DNA of 64,000 bases, from NCBI GenBank assembly GCA_013399015.1, contig VWZX01005686.1:63124-127123 (forward strand), in the 5' to 3' direction. A program made the translations under genes and the position numbers. Origin of the DNA: Galbula dea. Lineage: Eukaryota; Chordata; Aves; Piciformes; Galbulidae. Positions within the stretch are counted from its first letter, which is position 1, and the number at the start of each line of letters is the position of its first letter. A model generated the notes under the pieces. It was not told where the DNA came from. It saw nothing but the letters and a program-made list of their open reading frames with translations, and did no database searches. Of the stretch, positions 57,901 to 64,000 are shown piece by piece.

Positions 57901-60900
57901 AATGCAGATAAAAATTGAACTCAAATACAGGTCAGGCTACCCACACGTTCAGAAACAGGTTCTGCATCCAAAACCTTGTCTATTTTTTTTTCCTTGCTAC
58001 ATTACATGCCTCTGTACAAAATAATACCTTTTCCTATAGATCCAACCTTGAGAACACAGTATATTAATGAAATTTATTTTCCTTTATTTAAAAAACAAGG
58101 AACTATAGCTTATGATTATTTGTAGGAAAGCTCAGGTTCTGAAAGCACTGTCTCTAGGAGGTAGGTCATCCAAGCTTATTCAGCAGACTAAAAGGCTGTA
58201 CACCAAAACTAGGTGAAACAGAGATTAGCTTCAGTGAGTCTTTATTTTTATTTCCAGTACTGAATTTTAAAAGGGAGACTGAGTGAGTGAAAACAAAGAG
58301 CATGAGTCTACCAAACCCCTTGGAAATCTAATCTAACTTAAAGTGAAGAGCTTTGTGGTGGAGCTATCCAACAACAACACCATATGCTGTCTGTGCAGGC
58401 TCCTGTATTTGTGAAAGAGAAATGGATACAGATTTAAATCTGGATAGGCGCTGGGGGGCAGAGAAATAGAGAGGCAGGTGCAGCAGGGAATGTAAAAGGC
58501 AGTGAATGTGCGGTATGGAACAAGAGTGCTACATAAAGCACTTTGAAGAGGGACAAGTGACAGAGTGTCTTGATTTTATAGGTGAAAAGCATCTTCTTGG
58601 GGTCTGAAGTGGGCTACAGAATAGAGCTCGTCATGAATTTTTTGTGAGGGCAAGTGCAATTTAGGAGGAGAAAACTAAGGGAGACTGGACAAAAAACATC
58701 CCTAGGAAACTGAAGTCAGAGAAAACAGTCATGCAGAAAACTGCTGACACAGACTCTCAAAAGAGGATTGTCTAGAAAAGAGGCCATTAGCTATCCATGT
58801 ACATGAAGTCTGGATAGGTGCCACAGAGCTGTTTACTTATAACCCACAGCCTGTAGCGGTGCAGTGCTTAAACAATTACAAGTAAAGATTAGAGAGTTTC
58901 TCTCTTGAAGCCCAACAGTGCCTCCCTCCCAGTGCTCACCCAGGGAGCCATGCTGTAACCCTGTTGGTTGTCATCAACAAAATGGAGCCCACAGCAAACC
59001 TTATGCAAGGGTCCATGGCTCTGATTTCAACCCTTTCAACAGGATGTGAAGTAGCAATGAGTGTTCCAGTCAGCAATGGCTTTTATAACATGCAGGCAGA
59101 TGAGATAAGTTTCTCCTTAGCAATGTTGTACTTTCAAGTTGTGTGCAGGAAGCTTGAACACTGCATCCTTTACAGTTCATCCATGCATTCCCTACAATGT
59201 GTGTAAATCCACACATCCACTTATTTGCCTGGACAGACCTGTGGGATCCACCACAAAGCTGAACACAGCTACATGTGTAGGAGTATGTGGGGAACTCTGA
59301 AAATAAATGAGCTTGAAGTAGTACAGGGCAGATTAGATTATTATATACCTAAGCAAGAGACTGAAGTTACTATACAGTATACTGTGAAGAAAAGTTGAGT
59401 CGGTGGCCTTTCTTTCCAAGTGCTCTATTGTACAAGTTCTAATTGCAATGCAAGTAAAACAGAATTACTTGTAATAACATGAAAAGAATCAGCAGCTACA
59501 TTGGTTCATAGATAGAACCTGAGATTCTCTGGTGCTTAAGTGCAATAGCCAGTTGCCAGCCAAAATATTGGTTGCCATTTCAGTTCACATGTTTATGTGA
59601 GGGTTGAAAAAGTTAAAATGAAGGATTCTTGTTCAGTCACTACTGAAGAAATATATTTACAATTCAAGGTTGGGAAAAAATACCAGATTTATATACACAG
59701 CATGAATCTTGGTTATATATGAGAGAAGCTGAATGTTTATGGTTATCTAACCAAGGGACTATAGACTTTGAGAATAGGTGAAGACAGAAAAATAATGTAA
59801 TTCAAATGAGTACAGAGGGTCAATCAGAATTAAGAAAAGAGAAAGGAGAGGAGAGAAACTGATTTAATTTAAGCAGCATTAGGGAGCTAGATATTCAAAA
59901 TGTTATTTCCCTGGTGCTTGACTAAAATCTGCCTTGTAGACATGTAAGATTCTTTCTCATAATCACAAAAGGTGTTAACATGTGCTCGGAATGACAATGA
60001 AAATTCACTAAGACCAGGATTTCTAAGAAGCAAATTATAATTTTGGAGTGTTTCTACCTTGGGGTGTTCAGTTTAGGACTTACAAAGGGCTCAGCAGTTT
60101 CTCTTTAAATGAATCTTCAAATGCCTTCTCAGTGCAAAGTTGAATGTTAGAAACCAGAGACCCCCAACATCATTAATCATGTCTCAACAACCTTGTCCTG
60201 TAACATAAGAGAACCCATCATTTTCTATATATAACTCTCACAGAGTATACTGAGATCTTCGAAGTTGAAGATATATTAAGGAACAATCCCCAAACATTTT
60301 AGGAAACAATATAGCTGTCAAGAAGCATCACCACAGATGAGTGCATTCTGAAACTCAGCAACTGCATAGAGGTGTTCAGGACTATAACAGAGAAGTTCAG
60401 AACAGGAAGTAAAGGCTATTGTAAGCAAACAGAACTGTGGGGATGAAGTTTTGGCGGCATAAAGTACTATACCAGATTGCAGCCTGATTAGGTCAGTTTC
60501 TTGGGACTCATCAAGAGATCACTGAGGTTTTTAATGACCAAAACACTTCAGAAGTGATTCAGTGCATAATATAGACATCCAGTGCCAGCCCATAAGCCTT
60601 GGCTCCTTTATCTAGTTTCCAGCTACTGCTCCTGAAGACTATGGGGCTAGAGACCCACACCCTTGACAGGAGCAGCTGAAGTCCAGGCAGGATGTTCAAG
60701 AACATCTGAGTTACTATTAGACACCTGTGTTCGGGCAGCTGATTCCCAGTCCACATCTCACCTAAAATATATTAAAAACGTATTCATTGACCTAACATTG
60801 TGAAGAGACAAGTATTATCACACAGTAGGTTGCTACTATGACAAAAAGGAGCAGACTAGGGAGCAGTAGACCACAGTTCTGCCACAACCATGAGAAATGA

Positions 60901-61317
60901 AATAGTCTTATGTCATAGAACTCTTCAAGCAATTAAACATGGAGACATCCCAGTATAATGTGCTCTTGTTTAACATAGGACACTGCACATATTGCTCAGG
61001 AGAGGGAAGGAATGAGATGGAGAAGAATATTTTTTACCACCTACCCACTCAAGAGCTGGGGCAATGAACATGTGGAGGAATATATAACCAGTGTTTGCCT
61101 GAAGACTACTTCCTGGTTTAGTGAAATATGGGAATCAATATGTCAAAAATAAAGCATGTTCATATTTAACAGTTTCATACTTTTAAATAATATGAACAAA
61201 ATTAATTCAGGCCCTTTATAACATAGAATGACAGAATATTTAGAAACATCTAAAGATGCACACTGTGAACCTGTAACTGCTTTGTTAAAATACAAGACTC
61301 TTCAAACTTACATAGTG
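54997..61317. other. Unique AT-rich stretch, 6.3 kb
   Basis: The longest repeat-poor part of the right half. No gene recognised: frames are at most 80 codons. The 55380-55620 block is listed as a possible conserved element. Purine-rich patches occur near 59826-59860. Confidence 0.55.
55380..55620. promoter_or_regulatory. Possible conserved non-coding enhancer
   Basis: Repeat-free block: TTTTTCTTAATTGGTTTAG, GAATCACATTAAGTGGGAAAC, GCTGACAGCTCTTTG (MEIS/TGIF-like TGACAGCT), GCTAATCTGC, GACTAATACAATTATATG. No coding frame of note. Conservation is untested. Confidence 0.32.
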
Positions 61318-61600
61318 GATTCATGGATAGCAAGGTCTGGAGGGATGGATCATCATGTTCATCAGCTCTGATGTCCTGCATATCACACAGTCCAGAGCAT
61401 TTCACATACTGATGTCACCACCAAGCCAAATAATATATAGCTGAACTGTGCCATCTCTTCTAGAAAGAAAGATAGTCTTGATTTAAAGACTCTACATGAT
61501 TAATATACCACATCCCTTTACCATCTGTTCCAGTGGTTAATGATCTTCAGTTAAATGTGTATCTTATTTGCAGTCTGATCTTTGTCATCTTTAGACCTTT
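61318..61600 (-). mobile_element. Ancient amniote CR1 3' end
   Basis: A very old CR1 3' segment in complement orientation. It runs from GGATAGCAAGGTCTGGAGGG and ATGTCCTGCATATCACACAG through TCTAGAAAGAAAGATAGTC, TTGATTTAAAGACTCTACATG, ACCACATCCCTTTACCATC and TGTTCCAGTGGTTAATGATC to TCTTATTTGCAGTCTGATC. These fit, in order, the CR1 3' region I know to be abundant in turtles and crocodilians (TCTTGATTTAAAGACTTCAAG, CCACATCCCTTGGTAAGC, TTCCAATGGTTAATTACCC). It differs from all the other CR1 ends here. It is a fossil from before the bird radiation, or a very early bird one. Confidence 0.8.
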
Positions 61601-63649
61601 ATCTGCCTCTCTGTGTGGACATGATGGCTCATAACACCTTGATATTTACCATGCATTAAGATTGAAATATGATCCCTAGCCTGGAATTTTCAGGTTTGGA
61701 AATATGTTTTGGTTTCTCTTGTTGAAACCTTAACACAAAGACTTTCAAGGCATTGGCACAACACACTATAATATTTTGTTCTGGAGCAATTTCAATGACT
61801 CAGTTTTAATGGCATATAGTATTCCAGATTTTGAGGAGTAAAAATACTATGTGTGCTTCATCTGTTTGTTTAAAGTGTTTATTCTTAATGAAGGCTGGCT
61901 GTACTTTGCTGAAGTGTGGAAAAAGGAGTTTGATCTAGTGGCAAGAATAGGTGGTGCTGAGAGTTTTAATTCTGCCCTGATCCCAGTTCTGCCACCACAA
62001 TTTGATTTGTAAGCCAGGGGAAATCATCTCACCCAATTGTAAATAGTTATGGGGGTTGTATTATGAAGTACACAGAGATTTTTGGAGCTGAGCTGGTTGA
62101 ACCACACTAAAAAAAAATGTGTGCCTGATCCTGTGTTCTTCTGAAAGCTTAGAAAATTCAGTTAAAATTATTTTGAAGTCCAATCCCTACCCCAAAAGTT
62201 GAGTTTTTAAGTTTGTCATGCCATTATGAAAAATACTTTATGTACAAATATATATAAAAATATTTTCATGAGCATCAAGCACACATCCATTTTTTACCTG
62301 CCATGTGCAGATATTAAATCTAATTTTGGTGCTAGCATTGTTTTATTGCTTAACATCAGTTATTGTTATTGCTATGCTCCCTTTATAACCTTATTCTATA
62401 TCACATTTACTTGAATAGTCTCACTGTCTGTTAAACCCAGAACTCCATTCATTCTCTGGTATTGCACTTACACTGTTTTTCTTTCAAATGCTTTTCTCTG
62501 GCTGAATAGTCTAAGTTCCTGGAGGATGACCATTTCAAATTATTCTCTTCTCAGAAACACTATTACCTCTGTGAAGTGCAGATTTAAGGCTGTAGTCTGT
62601 GTTTTTAACAATACAGAATTAAATGCTTTCCTTTTCTCTACAAGCAATTAAACAAGGCTCTTTCAGATTAGCACGTTAAACATCTAAATGTAGAGAGTTC
62701 CTCAAATGCCTGGTATTTTCACTACCTAAATATCTTTCTTAACTGTGCCATAAAAGGCTTCAAATTTATCAACAATCTGCACTTTTCTTGGTAAAGAAAC
62801 CCACCATTCCTGGTTCTGCATCACACTTGGTTTCCTTGAACCACGTAAATGTAGACTTACATGCAAAGTAGAAAGCCTAGGGTTAACTAATGTATTAATC
62901 CTCATCACATTTGTAGGGTGCCATGCCACATTTACAAAATTGTCTACCCTGCTCTTAGCCAGGCCACTCTCACAAGTAGCATATGAGCTCCACCACAGAC
63001 ATTCCCTCAGTTGCCCTTTCCTACCTATCAACAGAGACAGAGCTTAATATAGAGATATTACATAAATGGCTGTAAATTTAGTGCTTAAAATCTCCTTTGC
63101 AGTAACTCCCCTCCAGGTGCTAAGGTGAAGTATACACTTTTGTGTGAAGTGGCAGCCCTCTGATTGCATGCATCAGTGCTGCTCTGCTAATGCAGTTCAA
63201 ATCATGTTCCTGTTCACTGCTCAATAACTTCTATGTACAGACAAAGTCATGGTGATAGTACCAGCCCTGCTATGATAATAAAGGCTCTATTTCTCTCTCC
63301 AAAGGGATCTCCAGGGTGCATAAGGAAGGACCAATGCCTGCTTCCACTGCCAGATGGTGCTGTGCTATCCCTTCTGTTCATGAAGTAATTAGTACTGAAT
63401 TCTGGCAGAGTACCATAGCCAGACAGAAAATCAGAACTCAGGGAGTTAATTCCTTCCCAATCCTCCTCTCTTTCAGCAATTACTGAATGCTCCTAGATCT
63501 CCTTCAATCAGAAGCCTTAATTAAGAGAATAATTTCTGGTGCCTAATCAAAACCTAAGAGCCAAAGTCCAGTCAGGTAGTTTTAGAGAGATGATCCCAAG
63601 ATGACAGGAAAAAATTTTTGATTGGAAGGAACTTCATGCAACCACAAAA
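61601..63649. other. Unique stretch
   Basis: No gene or repeat is recognised. A 101-codon minus-strand frame (62726-63031) has no domain. The first 40 bp may still belong to the old CR1 (ATCTTTAGACCTTTATCTGC resembles its next segment). Confidence 0.5.
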
Positions 63650-63929
63650 CCTTCTTGCTCTCTACAACTACCTGAAGGGAGGTTGTAGTGAGGTGGGGCT
63701 TGGTCTCTTCTTCCAGGTAATGAGTGATAGGACAAGAGGAAATGGTCTCAAGTTGCACCAGGGGACGTTCAAATTAGATATTAGGAAGAATTTCTTCACC
63801 AAGAGGGTTATTAGGCATTGGAACAGGCTACCCAGGGAGGTGGTGGAATCACCATCCCTGGAAGAGTTAAAAAAAACTGTAGACATGGTACGTGGGGACA
63901 TGGTTTAGTGGTGGGCATGATAATGTTAG
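63650..63929 (+). mobile_element. CR1 LINE 3' part, cut by an LTR
   Basis: Plus-strand CR1 with LLALYNYLKGGCSEVGLGLF, RTRGNGLKLHQGTFKLDIRK, NFFTKRVIRHWNRLPREVVE (frame to 63908). It stops at GATAATGTTAG, where other copies continue with GTGGAAGGTTGGA..., because an LTR is inserted at 63930. The remaining CR1 tail should lie beyond the window. Confidence 0.93.
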
Positions 63930-64000
63930 TGTTATGGTTTGGGTTAGAACAGAATTAATTCTGTTCAGTGACTTTATTTTCTAAAAGGTATTCCATCCCA
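63930..64000 (+). mobile_element. ERVL-like LTR, start only (copy D)
   Basis: TGTTATGGTTTGGGTTAG, then the perfect palindrome GAACAGAATTAATTCTGTTC at 63947-63966, then AAAAGGTATTCCATCCCA at the window edge. Compared with copy A, about 240-260 bp between the palindrome region and the GTATTCCA segment are missing. The left flank is GTTAG. Whether it is a solo LTR or the 5' end of a provirus lies outside the window. Confidence 0.88.

Overview
This is vertebrate, almost certainly avian, nuclear DNA. About 18% of it (roughly 11.5 kb in 19 pieces) is CR1-type LINE sequence, with the 3' end typical of bird CR1s (GGACTAGATGATCT...GGTCC.TTCCAAC, then ATTCTRTG-type repeats) and 5'-truncated copies on both strands. 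Four LTRs of one family start TGTCCTGGTTT-like, as bird ERVL LTRs do. One further, unrelated LTR is followed by a retroviral primer binding site. The species cannot be named from this window.

I recognise no protein-coding host gene, tRNA, rRNA or other RNA gene. Apart from LINE reverse-transcriptase (RT) remnants, the open frames look like chance runs. The window is best read as intergenic sequence or part of a large intron. Several blocks (23.5-23.9, 29.85-30.3, 34.6-35.1, 44.95-45.3 and 55.4-55.6 kb) are dense in TAAT/ATTA and octamer-like words and lack repeats, which is the look of conserved non-coding enhancers. That reading is untested.

Layout. 1-6.46 kb: unique AT-rich DNA. 6.46-8.23 kb: a 1.46-kb CR1 with a recognisable RT, next to an older CR1 relic, both on the minus strand. 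8.2-11.6 kb: unique, with a duplicated forkhead-like motif and a polypyrimidine tract. 11.6-13.7 kb: two solo ERVL-like LTRs in the same orientation. 14.0-15.6 kb: a minus-strand CR1 with an internal deletion. 15.6-21.95 kb: unique with simple repeats. 21.95-22.9 kb: two CR1 fragments. 24.2-24.95 kb: an endogenous retrovirus 5' LTR with 94-bp U3 repeats, TATA-like box, AATAAA and a primer binding site. 26.1-28.4 kb: an old CR1 relic and a head-to-head pair of younger CR1s. 30.6-32.05 kb: a well-preserved CR1 interrupted by a 418-N assembly gap. 35.7-42.9 kb: scattered CR1 3' ends and a third solo LTR. 47.6-48.0 kb: a degenerate 25-bp minisatellite. 48.96-55.0 kb: chicken-type CR1s, the two longest in opposite orientations. 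61.3-61.6 kb: a very old CR1 3' end of the turtle/crocodile type. 63.65-64.0 kb: a CR1 cut by a fourth LTR that runs off the window.

No gene network can be described. The visible history is repeated retrotransposition: old CR1s, then chicken-like CR1s and a second lineage marked by VSHNILLEKL, with ERVL-like LTRs among the later arrivals (one interrupts a CR1). No novel biological system is evident. The items most worth checking are the palindrome at the LTR 5' ends, the retroviral LTR with its primer binding site, the minisatellite, the old CR1 relics and the putative conserved elements.
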